Part shown: positions 6,795-15,237 of the stretch, piece by piece
Layout: each line of letters begins with the position of its first letter
Numbering within the stretch: the first letter of the stretch is position 1
From: Streptomyces shenzhenensis
GTDB taxonomy: Bacteria > Actinomycetota > Actinomycetes > Streptomycetales > Streptomycetaceae
Direction of reading: 5' to 3'
DNA length: 64,000 bases
Assembly (NCBI RefSeq): GCF_003688995.1
Contig: NZ_PENI01000015.1
Location: 141,683-205,682 of the forward strand
Made by a program: the position numbers and the translations under genes
The notes under the pieces: model-generated
Database searches by the model: none
Seen by the model: the letters and a program-made list of their open reading frames with translations, nothing else
Told to the model about the DNA's origin: nothing

Positions 6795-9023
6795 TCACCT
6801 CTTGTTCTGGTGGTCGGACTCGGCCTTGCGGGCGCCGGCGGCCCAACGCTGTGTCTGGCCGGTGGCTTTCTCGATGAACTCGGCCTGAGTGAGGCGGCCG
6901 TGCGTCGCCCACCACTCTTTCAGCTCGTCCGACGCGCGCGCGTAGGCGATACGTGCCGGGCCAGAGAACAAGCTGATGGGGTTGTGCCCGGCGACCTGCG
7001 CCTTCTTGTTCAGAAGGTAGCCGTTCAGGTCGTGCTCGGCGGCGAGCATCTGCCGGTACACGTACTCGTCGTACATGGCGCGGGCCTCGGCGCGGGTCAC
7101 CTGCCGGGCCGTCTCCGCGGTCACGCCACGGGCGGCGTCGGCGGCGATGGCGGCGGCCAACTCCTGTGCCCACGCGGCGTCATCGGCGAGGGCGCCCCAC
7201 CCTTCGGGGTCGGGGGCGTTGCCCATGGCGTCGGCGAGCGCGTCGCGGTCGGCGAGCAGGTCGGCCACGGCGTCGCCGGTCGCGGCCGGCGGGGGCAGGG
7301 GCACGGCGTCGCGCCGGTCCATCTCCGTGGCGATCCGTAGTAGCTCCTCGTCGTTGGCGTACTGCATGCACCAGGCGAGGGCGTCGTCGCCCACCTGCGA
7401 CAGGTCTGCGGCCAACGTCCCGTTCGGGAAGTAGGCGGCGAGCAGGTCGCGGCGGTGCGCCTCGGCGGCGAGCACGGACACATCGTCGGTGCCGTGCTCG
7501 ATGGCCTCGCGCACGCGCGCGGCGAGCTGGTCGTCGGACAGGTGCACAAGGTCGGTGCGGACGTCCGGCAGACGCGCGGCGAGGTCGCGGCGGTCAAGTT
7601 CGCCGGCGATGCGCAGCGCGTCGGACGTGTCGGCATGGGCGAGCAGACGGCCCAACTCGTCGTCAGAGAAACCGGTGAGGTCGTCGGCGAGGCGTCCGCC
7701 CGGGACGGCGCGGTCGAGCAGGTCGTCGAGGTCGCGACGGTCGGCCTCCGCGGCAATACGGTCGCGGGCCCGCTGGTCGAGCAGGCCGGAGCGCTCCGCG
7801 GCGGCAAGCTGGTCGTCGGTCATGGCGCGCACGCTGCGATCGTCCCCGGACCACACGCGGGCGGCGTCGACCTGCTCGGGCGTCGCCGGCCGGCGCGGCT
7901 CGGGGAGGTTCGAGGCTCCGGGCTGCTCACGGTGGCGCAAGCGGCGTAGGCCGGGGTGGGCGTCGAGGTGGTCGCGCATGGCGCCCTGCCACTGCCTCAC
8001 CTTCGCGTTCGCCTGCCGCTTGGCCTCCGGGTCGACCGCGGCGGCGGCACGGTTCTTGTACCGCCTGATGTGCCGCTCGATCTCCCGTTGTCGTTGCCCT
8101 GCCTCGTACCCGCTGGGGTCGCTGTCGGGCGTCTCAAGGCGGGTGATGCCGGGGGTGTAAGCGGATGTCGAGTGACGGCAGTTGGGGTGCTGAAACCCTG
8201 CCCGCCGGGCCTCGTCGAGGCTGCCGGCGACGTCCACCCGGACCATGCGGCCGTCCTCGATGGCGTGCTCGACGTCGACCGTGTGACGTCCGTCCGGGCC
8301 GGCGAGGGACAACACCTTGCCTTCCCAGGGCCGGCAGAGCGGGCACTCTCGCGGGGCGTCGGAGACGATCACGAGATCGATTCCGGCGTCGGTGAGGGTG
8401 CGGGCGTGCGCCTCGGTCGCGGCCCGTCCGACGGACGTCCGTACGGCCATCTCGGCGTAAGAGGTGAGCTGCCATCGGCGGCCGGCGCGGTCCGTGAACG
8501 ACGTGATCCCGCGGTCGGCCCATGCGCGCATGGCGTCCTGTGTGGCGTGCCGGCGGGTGCCGGTGCCGAGCAGGGGCGTTGCGGTCACCTGGGCGACGAC
8601 ATCGCGGTATCCGTCCTCGACGGTCCGCAGAATCGAGCGGTGCCGGTCGGTGAGCAGGGTCGCGGTCTGCTCGGCAAGGCGGTCGACAGCCTGCGCGTTC
8701 GGGGTGACGTCGTCGACCAGGCGGCGGCCGTCGTCGGACAGGGCGCCCAACTCGGCGACCGCGGCGCGGTGACCGGTGTTGTACGCCTCGGCGACGGCCT
8801 CGAACACGTCAAGGGTGACGGCCTTCCCCGCCTCGTCCACAACAGCCTGTGAAGCGGCGCGCAGGGCCTGCACGGCGGCGAGCTTGCGCTCGGCCCACCC
8901 CGGAGCGTCGAGGCCGGCGGCGAGCTGTCGGGCGATGATGCCGAGTAGCCGTTCCTCGGTCTGGGCGTACAAGTCGCGGGTGCCCGCGGCGAGGTCTTCC
9001 ACCATGCCGGGATGGATCGGCAT
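6795..9023 (-). CDS. Minor capsid (MuF / Phage_min_cap2-type) protein with C-terminal repeats
   Basis: A 742-residue protein after the portal gene. Residues 1-330 carry the minor capsid domain, with CPLCRPWEGKVLSL and an AGFQHPNCRHSTSAY motif whose Cys/His residues look metal-binding. The next 100 residues are Arg-rich. From about 430 to 600 there are repeated helical units containing LSDDxL...A...D...LxIAxExDRRDL. ATG at 9023 follows an AGGGGG site and fits better than the upstream frame extension. Such proteins enter the capsid with DNA in related phages. The repeat domain is unusual. Confidence 0.82.
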   Translation of the reverse strand: MPIHPGMVEDLAAGTRDLYAQTEERLLGIIARQLAAGLDAPGWAERKLAAVQALRAASQAVVDEAGKAVTLDVFEAVAEAYNTGHRAAVAELGALSDDGRRLVDDVTPNAQAVDRLAEQTATLLTDRHRSILRTVEDGYRDVVAQVTATPLLGTGTRRHATQDAMRAWADRGITSFTDRAGRRWQLTSYAEMAVRTSVGRAATEAHARTLTDAGIDLVIVSDAPRECPLCRPWEGKVLSLAGPDGRHTVDVEHAIEDGRMVRVDVAGSLDEARRAGFQHPNCRHSTSAYTPGITRLETPDSDPSGYEAGQRQREIERHIRRYKNRAAAAVDPEAKRQANAKVRQWQGAMRDHLDAHPGLRRLRHREQPGASNLPEPRRPATPEQVDAARVWSGDDRSVRAMTDDQLAAAERSGLLDQRARDRIAAEADRRDLDDLLDRAVPGGRLADDLTGFSDDELGRLLAHADTSDALRIAGELDRRDLAARLPDVRTDLVHLSDDQLAARVREAIEHGTDDVSVLAAEAHRRDLLAAYFPNGTLAADLSQVGDDALAWCMQYANDEELLRIATEMDRRDAVPLPPPAATGDAVADLLADRDALADAMGNAPDPEGWGALADDAAWAQELAAAIAADAARGVTAETARQVTRAEARAMYDEYVYRQMLAAEHDLNGYLLNKKAQVAGHNPISLFSGPARIAYARASDELKEWWATHGRLTQAEFIEKATGQTQRWAAGARKAESDHQNKR

Positions 9024-9212
9024 CAGCACCCCCTCACCTCGCAACCAGGCGAATGACGGGTCAATACAAGCCAAATCCCGAATTGGACATTTCGGGGCCC
9101 GTCTCGTCGGATGAGCTATCCGAGCAGTGCGTATCACGCACAGTAATTACAAAAAGTCTCGCGAGTTACCGAATACGTTCGTCCCCCGCCTGGTACTGAT
9201 TAACGTCGCGCC

Positions 9213-9341
9213 ATGACTGAATCTCTCGGCGCCCTGAGCGCTGTCTTTACCGCTCTGTTCCTCGTAGCTCTCGCGCATCCTGACCCGCAACTACGCGCCA
9301 CCGCCGAGCGGTTGCTGCGCATCGTGTTTGGTGCACGTTGA
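9213..9341 (+). CDS. Small putative membrane peptide, antisense to the late operon
   Basis: A 42-residue ORF on the plus strand in the gap between two leftward genes. It begins MTESLGALSAVFTALFLVAL, a hydrophobic helix long enough to span a membrane, and ends in an amphipathic basic helix (LRATAERLLRIVF). There is no clear ribosome site, but an AT-rich stretch (9128-9205) with a GTGCGT/ACGCAC inverted repeat precedes it, so an own promoter is plausible. Codon use is less GC-biased at third positions than the neighbours. Similar tiny membrane proteins occur in Streptomyces. The call is tentative. Confidence 0.5.
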   Translation: MTESLGALSAVFTALFLVALAHPDPQLRATAERLLRIVFGAR

Positions 9342-9348
9342 CGCGAGG

Positions 9349-10830
9349 TCACAGCGGGAACGCCCCGACCGGGTCCGGCGCGCTTGCGCCGGTCTCGGCA
9401 AGAATGAGCGCCACCTCGGCCTTCACGGCGGTGTCGTCCCATTCCGGGTGCAACACCTTGACCTTGGTCGCAGTGCTGACGGCGCCGGCGCGGGCGAGCA
9501 GGTCGAGGGTCGTCCCGACCGATTGCATGGACTCGGCCACGCCCGATCCGAACTCGACGGTGGGGCGCTGTGGCGTGACCCTGCTGCCGAACAGGGCGCG
9601 GTCGAGCAAGAGCTGTACGTGCAGTTGCTCGGCGAGGGCATGTCGCCAGTGGCCGGCCTTCTTCGTGCGCGTGGTCCTGCTGCGCCGAAACCGATCGTCC
9701 ACCTCGGTCGCGGTCACCGGTTGTCCGTCGGAGTCAAGGCCGAGCGAACTGGGCGAGTAGCCGGCGGACTGTGCTGCCTGCGTCACCAGGCTTTCGGCGG
9801 TTGCCTTGTGTTCGGCGACCCTGATCTTGAACTGAGCGAGCGTGATGCCGGTGCCGCCCTCGTTGGGCGGGATCTTCAGGCCGGCCCACACTTCGGCCTC
9901 GCCGTCGAACGTGGCGCCCTGCCCGGGGCCGTTGTCGCGTAGGTAGGCATCGGGGACGATCAGCCGCGCGCGGGCGAGGCGGATGTCGCGCATCCAACTC
10001 GTCCATGTCTCGTCGAGGCTGTCGAAAAGGTCGTGAATTGGGGCGGCGTAGTCCGAGCGTCCGATCGGCGCGGTTCGGTGCAGCCGGTTGGGCAGCATGT
10101 TCGGGACGTAGCTCGCGGTGAGCTGCTGTATCCCCGTGCTGATTGTCTGCCCGTCGCCGGCCGCGTCGAGGCTGTCGACCAGGCCGTGCGTCTCAGTGTG
10201 GTCCACAAGGGACATGAGGCGGCCGAGATTGTTCCGCGTCCCCAGGTACAGGGCGTGTCGGACGTAGCCGGGTTCGTGTGCCTCGATGTGCCGCCACACC
10301 TCACGGTCGGTGTGCTGGCTGGGCAGTTCCCGCCAGAACAGCACCGACCGGAGCATGCCGAACCGGAACTCGGGAATGGCCTGGTCGGGCTGCACGCTGG
10401 TGATCAGGGGATAGTCGGCGACGTCGCGGTCCCATGTCGTCCGCAGGTAGACGCCGGACAGGGCGGCGGCCTGCTCGGCGGCGCCGAGACACAGCGATTG
10501 CAGCCGGCCGCGGTCGGCGAGGTCGTCGAGGCGGGCCTGAGTCGCCGCGTCCTCCACGGTGATCTTCGGCATGTCGGCGAACAGCAGGTCGGCGGACGTC
10601 GCGGCGATGTCGCCGGCGAGGGGGACATGCAAGCGGTGATCCGGCCGCGTGTCGCCCTGCTTCCGTCGGCCCCACAAGCGCCACTTGCGCTCGCGGGTGG
10701 CCTGCGCCCGGTACAGGCTGGACAGGCGGTGACGGTCACCGGAGTACCAGGCGTCGTCTACGGCCATCTCACGGTAATGCCGGGCCCATTGGGGCGGCGG
10801 CCACGGGGTGTTATCCGCGGGAAGCGGCAT
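9349..10830 (-). CDS. Portal protein (SPP1 gp6-like)
   Basis: A 493-residue protein between TerL and the minor capsid gene, forming the DNA-entry dodecamer. It has an N-terminal YRAQATRERKWRLWGRR region, then a LHVPLAGDIAATSADLLF segment typical of SPP1-type portals, a beta-rich wing, and a long stem helix with FRRSRTTRTKKAGHWRHALAEQ. The length is normal for the family. The start codon region overlaps the next small gene by 20 bases. No oddity is seen. Confidence 0.92.
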   Translation of the reverse strand: MPLPADNTPWPPPQWARHYREMAVDDAWYSGDRHRLSSLYRAQATRERKWRLWGRRKQGDTRPDHRLHVPLAGDIAATSADLLFADMPKITVEDAATQARLDDLADRGRLQSLCLGAAEQAAALSGVYLRTTWDRDVADYPLITSVQPDQAIPEFRFGMLRSVLFWRELPSQHTDREVWRHIEAHEPGYVRHALYLGTRNNLGRLMSLVDHTETHGLVDSLDAAGDGQTISTGIQQLTASYVPNMLPNRLHRTAPIGRSDYAAPIHDLFDSLDETWTSWMRDIRLARARLIVPDAYLRDNGPGQGATFDGEAEVWAGLKIPPNEGGTGITLAQFKIRVAEHKATAESLVTQAAQSAGYSPSSLGLDSDGQPVTATEVDDRFRRSRTTRTKKAGHWRHALAEQLHVQLLLDRALFGSRVTPQRPTVEFGSGVAESMQSVGTTLDLLARAGAVSTATKVKVLHPEWDDTAVKAEVALILAETGASAPDPVGAFPL

Positions 10831-11014
10831 CGGGGCTCACCTCCTCGGCTTCGTCGTGGTCGAGGGCGTCGGCGGCAGCGCGGAACAGTTCGGCGAGAGC
10901 GCCCCGGATGGTCTCGTTCGGACCGAGGGTGAGCTGACCTACCTCGGCGGTGTAGTCACCCACGATGAGCGCCACGGGCAGATTGACGATGGGGAACGGC
11001 GGGGTCGCGGCCAT
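10811..11014 (-). CDS. Small phage protein, unknown
   Basis: A 67-residue protein between TerL and portal. It starts with PPFPIVNLPVALIVGDYTAEVG and ends with an acidic helix ALAELFRAAADALDHDEAEE. The 3' end overlaps the portal start. Genes like this are common at this point in actinophages. No function is recognised. Confidence 0.65.
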   Translation of the reverse strand: MAATPPFPIVNLPVALIVGDYTAEVGQLTLGPNETIRGALAELFRAAADALDHDEAEEVSPDAASRG

Positions 11015-11029
11015 GGGCGGCGGTCCTCC

Positions 11030-12295
11030 TTACGCGGCGAGGGCGAGCAGGTGCCGCCACTCGTGGGCGGTCGAGTGGATGACGTACCGCAATGCGTCCA
11101 CCGAGTGGTCGTTGATCTTGACGGGCTTGTCCTCGCCGCGCTCGGCGGCTTTCTCGTCCCACACGTAGCCGGGCAGCTCGTCGAGCAGACCGGTGCATGA
11201 GCGGTGGATGCGGAGCAGGCCGGCGGCGAGCAGGGACGCCACATCGCGGATACCGTCGCCCACGTCGTTGCTGGCCTTGGCGAGGTTCGGGAAGTCGTCC
11301 TCGTACGCCTGCCGGATGAAGCTCGCGGCGGACGGGTCGACGAACGACCACTCCGGGATGACGCCCTTCGGCGCGGTCGCGGGTGCATTCGGCGGCCGGT
11401 AGTTGGCCAGCCACGCCCGGATCGCTGCGGAGTACTGGGCGTCGGTCATCTGGCGTTGTGCCTTGCGGGAGTCGTGCCGCCACTCGGCGCACGCGTACAG
11501 GCGGCCGTCGACTCCCTCGCCGAGCAGGATCACGGACGTGGCGTTGACGGTGCCGTAGTCCATGCCGAGCCAGTACCGGCGCATCTCCGGAAGCGTGTCG
11601 ACGACATGCTGTGCCTCGTCGTACGCCTCGTAGATGGCTCCCTCGGCCATCACCCACAGACCCTGAACGTTCCGCTTGTAGAACAGGCCCTGATAGCTGG
11701 CTTTCGTACGAGCCTTGTACCCCTCGGACAAGCCGGGGTTGTCGTCCATGACGAAGTGCCAGGAACGCAACCGGGTCTCGCGGGGGCGAAGCAGGTACTC
11801 CTTGCGGGCCCAGTGGTTCGGATTATCCGGGTTGGTCGTCCCGAAAATCTTCGATCCCTCGACCGAGCATCGGGCGTTGAGTTGGTCGTAGAACGTGCGG
11901 GGAAGCGTGGTGATCTCGTCGCAGTAGGCGCCGGCGCACGTGAGGCCGCGGACCTTCGGTTCGGCCTGGGCGTCGTTGGCGCCGAGCGCATGCACGGTGC
12001 GCCCCAGCACGTTCGCGGTGGGCGCGCCGCTGGTGTAGTGGATGTCCCGGGCGACCTTGCCGAAGATCGTCGGATCGATGAGCGGCCCGAACACGTTCCG
12101 GGCGAGGCTGTCGCGGGTGCGGCCGACCATGACCAGCTCGCCGCCCTCGGGCCGGTTGGCCACAAAGTCCAGCCACCGCAACAGGCTCGCGATCGTCTTC
12201 CCCGAACGGACCGACCCTTCCCACACGTTCTGAAACGCGCGGGCCTCCATGATGCTGTCTATCTGCTTGGGGGAGAGCGCGAGGCGGCTACGCAT
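11030..12295 (-). CDS. terL: Terminase large subunit (packaging ATPase/nuclease)
   Basis: A 421-residue terminase. Walker A is GSVRSGKT at residues 27-34, a Walker B-like AGAYCDEIT follows near 120, and the C-terminal nuclease has a first Asp in the strand YWLGMDYGT and a last acidic motif DHSVDALRY. This is the normal full length of a PBSX-type TerL. It is cotranscribed with the small subunit, whose stop it overlaps by 8 bases. It packages DNA into the prohead through the portal. Confidence 0.95.
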   Translation of the reverse strand: MRSRLALSPKQIDSIMEARAFQNVWEGSVRSGKTIASLLRWLDFVANRPEGGELVMVGRTRDSLARNVFGPLIDPTIFGKVARDIHYTSGAPTANVLGRTVHALGANDAQAEPKVRGLTCAGAYCDEITTLPRTFYDQLNARCSVEGSKIFGTTNPDNPNHWARKEYLLRPRETRLRSWHFVMDDNPGLSEGYKARTKASYQGLFYKRNVQGLWVMAEGAIYEAYDEAQHVVDTLPEMRRYWLGMDYGTVNATSVILLGEGVDGRLYACAEWRHDSRKAQRQMTDAQYSAAIRAWLANYRPPNAPATAPKGVIPEWSFVDPSAASFIRQAYEDDFPNLAKASNDVGDGIRDVASLLAAGLLRIHRSCTGLLDELPGYVWDEKAAERGEDKPVKINDHSVDALRYVIHSTAHEWRHLLALAA

Positions 12296-12848
12296 CGGCG
12301 TCGTCCTCGGCGGCCTGGTCCTCGGGCACGAACTCGGGTGGTGGTCCGCCGTTGCGTTCGGCGTAGTCGCGGGCGAGGCCGGCCATGAGGTCGCCGATCA
12401 CGCTACGGGACTCGGAGCCTCCGTCGTCCTTCGGCGGAACCAGCTTCAGGGAGCGGTCGACTGCGGTCGCGATGGTCGACATGATCGCGCGCCGGTCGGC
12501 CGGGGTCGGCTCGTCGGCGAGCTTCTGCGCGTACGTGTGGTCTTTGCCGCCCCATTCCCAGTACAGGGTAGGCGCGTTCATCTTGTCGGCCTCGCGCTCG
12601 GCGATGTCCTGGAGCCGTTCGGCGAACTGGGCGCGGCGCGCGGCGAGGTCGGCTTTCCGTACGGCGGTCGCGGCCTCGACCTGTGGGGCACGGTCGAACG
12701 TCAGCGGGGGGTCGAACGCGGCGGCGATCTTCGAGACGGTCGACGGGCTGCGCTTGATGGCGCGGGCGATGTCGTTACGGCTCTTGCCCTGCTTGTGCAG
12801 CCGCTTGACGGCGGCGCGGTCCTTGTCGGTGATGGGGCGGGCGGCCAT
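12288..12848 (-). CDS. terS: Terminase small subunit-like DNA-binding protein
   Basis: A 186-residue protein with an N-terminal helix-turn-helix (ITDKDRAAVKRLHKQGKS..DIARAIKRSPSTVSKIAAAF), an Arg-rich helical middle and an acidic C-terminus. Its overlap with terL and the HTH make it the likely pac/cos-recognition subunit. The sequence is not diagnostic on its own. Confidence 0.78.
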   Translation of the reverse strand: MAARPITDKDRAAVKRLHKQGKSRNDIARAIKRSPSTVSKIAAAFDPPLTFDRAPQVEAATAVRKADLAARRAQFAERLQDIAEREADKMNAPTLYWEWGGKDHTYAQKLADEPTPADRRAIMSTIATAVDRSLKLVPPKDDGGSESRSVIGDLMAGLARDYAERNGGPPPEFVPEDQAAEDDADA

Positions 12849-12867
12849 GGCTCACCCCCGCGACGGT

Positions 12868-13059
12868 TCAGGCGTTCAGCTCGACGCGGTGCCGTACGGC
12901 CTCGGCGGAGAGCTTCCACGCGTTCTGTACGGGGCGGGACAGGGCGTCCCACTCGGGCAGGGTGTCGCCGTTCACGGAGGTGCCGTTGACGGCGGTCACG
13001 TACGCCTCGTAGGCGTCCTGGGCAAGGCGGGTGGTGTCGGGGCGAACCTTGAAGATCAC
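12868..13059 (-). CDS. Small phage protein, unknown
   Basis: A 63-residue protein, MIFKVRPDTTRLAQDAYEAY and onwards, mostly helical with a WDALSRPVQNAWKLSAEAV stretch. It has an ATG with a GGAAGG site. It lies between the terminator at 13087-13118 and the TerS gene, so it is probably the first gene of the packaging operon. No function is known. Confidence 0.68.
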   Translation of the reverse strand: MIFKVRPDTTRLAQDAYEAYVTAVNGTSVNGDTLPEWDALSRPVQNAWKLSAEAVRHRVELNA

Positions 13060-13086
13060 GGGGCGGGGTTCCTTCCGGGCATGAGG

Positions 13087-13118
13087 AACGCCCCACCGCG
13101 GGTATGCGGTGGGGCGTT
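13087..13118 (-). terminator. Strong hairpin terminator after the lipoprotein gene
   Basis: A 13-bp perfect stem (AACGCCCCACCGC with its complement) and a 6-base loop lie 13 bases after the lipoprotein stop. There is only a short T-run, as is usual for Streptomyces terminators. Confidence 0.8.
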
Positions 13119-13130
13119 GAGGTCGAGGCG

Positions 13131-13526
13131 TTACGCGGGGCAGGAACGGCCCTCGTTGGCCTCGTATTCGGTCTTCCCGTCGTCGAGGCCGGTCGAGGCG
13201 GCGCCGATGTTCCCTACGGCCTTCTTCCCGTTGGCCAACCGGTTGTCAGCGCCGGCGGTTCCGCCGGTCGAGCAGTTGATCTCGACGAACCATCCGGCGT
13301 CGTCGGTGAGCTTGGCCGTGACGTCGTCGAACACGGCGCGAAGATCCTTGGTTGAGGTGACCTCGACCGTGACTTGCCGCTGGTTGCCGCTCTTGTCCTG
13401 CCGGGTGATCTTGTAGGGCGGGGCGTCGGCGGCGGGCTTGCTGCTCGTGCTGTCGCTGCTGCTGCACGCGGTGAGCGCGGCAGCGAGGGTGAGCGCGGCA
13501 AGCGCGGTCAGGGTGGTGCGGTTCAC
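13131..13526 (-). CDS. Phage-encoded lipoprotein (probable moron)
   Basis: A 131-residue lipoprotein precursor. GTG at 13526 follows a GGGGGGA site. The signal peptide VNRTTLTALAALTLAAAL ends in a lipobox LTAC with Cys21, then a Ser/Thr-rich linker and a globular domain with DLRAVFDDVTAKLTDDAGWF and two Cys residues. It should be anchored on the outer face of the membrane of the lysogen. It has its own promoter and terminator between two operons, the layout of a lysogenic-conversion gene. Superinfection exclusion is one possible role, without direct evidence. Confidence 0.82.
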   Translation of the reverse strand: MNRTTLTALAALTLAAALTACSSSDSTSSKPAADAPPYKITRQDKSGNQRQVTVEVTSTKDLRAVFDDVTAKLTDDAGWFVEINCSTGGTAGADNRLANGKKAVGNIGAASTGLDDGKTEYEANEGRSCPA

Positions 13527-13692
13527 GTGGTTCCCCCCACGGTCGTACGAGTACGTCATGTGTGGGACGCGTGAGGGGACTGTGACGGTTGCGCAGTGCA
13601 CGGGAACGCGTGACGCCCCCGCAGTGCTTGATGCGGGGGCGTTCGGTCTGTGTGCGTCCGGCCCGGATGCGGGCACGGCGGAGACGCGGCCA

Positions 13693-13722
13693 ACTGTAGG
13701 TCACGAATCGATAACGACGCAA
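13693..13722 (-). promoter_or_regulatory. Promoter for the lipoprotein gene
   Basis: Minus-strand -35 TTGCGT (13722-13717), 18-base spacer, -10 TACAGT (13698-13693), about 165 bases before the GTG. The same architecture and the same -10 occur at 15129-15158. Confidence 0.55.
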
Positions 13723-13759
13723 CTCCTGTGCGCGGGCCGACGCGCGACCGGTCGCACGG

Positions 13760-14146
13760 CTACTCGTCCGCGGCTCCGATGCTCCGCGCCACCTCGCGCA
13801 GTGCGGTGCGGCGGCCGTTGGCGGCGGCGCGGAGATAGGCGCGGACGGGGGCGATCAGTGCGCCGGTGTGCGGGTCGGTGAGCACGTTGAGATCTTGGAT
13901 GAGCGCCGGTTCGAGGTCGTACAACAGGCGTGGCGCGCGGGGTACACCGCTGGTCGGGGCGGGTGGCGCGGTCTGTGGCGCTTCGGCCGGCGCGGTCGGC
14001 GCTTCGAGGTCGCGCGCCACGGTGCGATGGTGGATACCGAGGCGGCGCGCTATCTCGCGGTTGGATACCTGTTCGGCGGCGAGGCGGCGCACGGTGGCGC
14101 GCCGCTGGTCGAGGGTGAGGGCGCCGGTAGTCTCTGTGGTGGCCAT
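13760..14146 (-). CDS. Helix-turn-helix DNA-binding protein
   Basis: A 128-residue protein with a resolvase/Sigma70-like HTH near the N-terminus (DQRRATVRRLAAEQVSNREIARRL then GIHHRTVARDL), a Pro/Ala linker and a helical C-terminus. ATG at 14146 is preferred over the ATG five codons earlier because a GGGAG site precedes it at the right distance. It may be a late-gene regulator or small-terminase-like protein. Confidence 0.75.
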   Translation of the reverse strand: MATTETTGALTLDQRRATVRRLAAEQVSNREIARRLGIHHRTVARDLEAPTAPAEAPQTAPPAPTSGVPRAPRLLYDLEPALIQDLNVLTDPHTGALIAPVRAYLRAAANGRRTALREVARSIGAADE

Positions 14147-14220
14147 GGGGGTTGCTCCCATTGGTTAGTCGGCCCGCCCGGTGGTGACGTCACCGTGTGC
14201 GGGCCGCACCTGTGTGCGGG

Positions 14221-14541
14221 TTACTGGTCTTTGGCGGAGCGGGACTTACGCAAGATCCGGTAGACGTACGACTCGGTCACGCCGAGCGTGTAAGCGATGC
14301 CGTCGACGCTGTGTCCGTTGTCGCGCGCTTCGGTGATCAGGGAGGGTAGGGATTCCTCGGTCTCCCTCCACTCCCGACGCACCAGTCCGGCACGTGCCAA
14401 GCGGCGGTCGAGACTGTCGGAGCCCTCGCGTATGACGTCGCGCACGGCCCTGAATTGCTCGGCGTGCTTTAGCAATTCATCAATGAACCCGTCGGTGAGC
14501 TTCTTCTCTGCGAGTTCGAAGTCGAACGGCTTGGCGCTCAT
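14221..14541 (-). CDS. Helix-turn-helix protein, 106 residues
   Basis: An acidic helical N-terminal half (LTDGFIDELLKHAEQFRAV) and a C-terminal HTH (SVDGIAYTLGVTESYVYRILRKS). The start is ATG at 14541 with GGAGTG upstream. It sits between two other DNA-binding or unknown genes in the middle regulatory block, so a role in the early-to-late switch is conceivable. Confidence 0.72.
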   Translation of the reverse strand: MSAKPFDFELAEKKLTDGFIDELLKHAEQFRAVRDVIREGSDSLDRRLARAGLVRREWRETEESLPSLITEARDNGHSVDGIAYTLGVTESYVYRILRKSRSAKDQ

Positions 14542-14594
14542 GTAATCACTCCGGTCTTCGGTCGGGGCCTGCCCCGGTCGAGGCGGGCTGGGGG

Positions 14595-15041
14595 CTACGC
14601 GAACAGGGCGCCTTGTTCGCGGTCGAGGGAGAACAGGGCGGGCGCGGTGGTGCGTTCGCCGATCCACTTGCCGCGCCATGTGTCCGCGGTGGCCTCGGCC
14701 TCAGTGACCAGGGCGGCAGCCTGCTGCGCCTGGGCGGCGGCGAGGTCGGCGGCGAGCGTGGTCGTGGCGCGGCCGACGCGGTCGAGCCATGTATGGGCGG
14801 CGCGCACCTCGGCCGTGGTGTGCAACGTGCGGTTGATCAGGACGGCCTCGGCAAACGCGCTGATGAACTGGAGTACGGCGGTCGACCTGGGGGTGATCAC
14901 CAGCGTGCGGCCACGTCCGCGGCGTCCGGCGTCGAGGGTGGCGCGCGCGGCGGGCGCGGCCGGGTCGACGGACGCGGGGCCGGTTGCGAGGTCGGCGGCG
15001 GCGAGGTGGTCGGCGAGGGCTCCGGGAATGGTGACGCGCAC
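14595..15041 (-). CDS. Unknown helical phage protein
   Basis: A 148-residue protein from GTG at 15041, placed after the ribosome cassette GGGAGCAACCCCCA. The chain has an ITPRSTAVLQFISAFAEAVL helix and a long Ala-rich amphipathic segment up to a WRGKWIGERTTAP motif. It is the first gene after the promoter at 15129-15158. No family is recognised. Confidence 0.65.
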   Translation of the reverse strand: MRVTIPGALADHLAAADLATGPASVDPAAPAARATLDAGRRGRGRTLVITPRSTAVLQFISAFAEAVLINRTLHTTAEVRAAHTWLDRVGRATTTLAADLAAAQAQQAAALVTEAEATADTWRGKWIGERTTAPALFSLDREQGALFA

Positions 15042-15128
15042 TGGGGGTTGCTCCCTTGGGTCGGGCCGGGTGACGTCCGGCCGGTGAACGGCGGGCCCGG
15101 GTGACGTCCGGGGTCCTGCGTGACGGTG

Positions 15129-15158
15129 ACTGTACTTGGTCCTGTACCTAGTACACAA
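15129..15158 (-). promoter_or_regulatory. Promoter for the 15041-13760 gene group, with internal palindrome
   Basis: Minus-strand -35 TTGTGT (15158-15153), 18-base spacer, -10 TACAGT (15134-15129). The spacer is an imperfect palindrome with TACT..GGT / ACC..AGTA arms that could be an operator. Confidence 0.55.
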
Positions 15159-15176
15159 CAGGGCGGGGAAAGAGCC

Positions 15177-15217
15177 GGGCCCCCAACCTCCCGACGTGCG
15201 GTGAGAGTTGGGGGCCC
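15177..15217 (-). terminator. Terminator of the early operon
   Basis: 11-bp perfect arms (GGGCCCCCAAC and complement) with a 19-base loop, 21 bases after the stop at 15238. It ends the leftward early transcript just before the next promoter. Confidence 0.7.
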
Positions 15218-15237
15218 TGTGCGGCCGTCTGCGGGCC

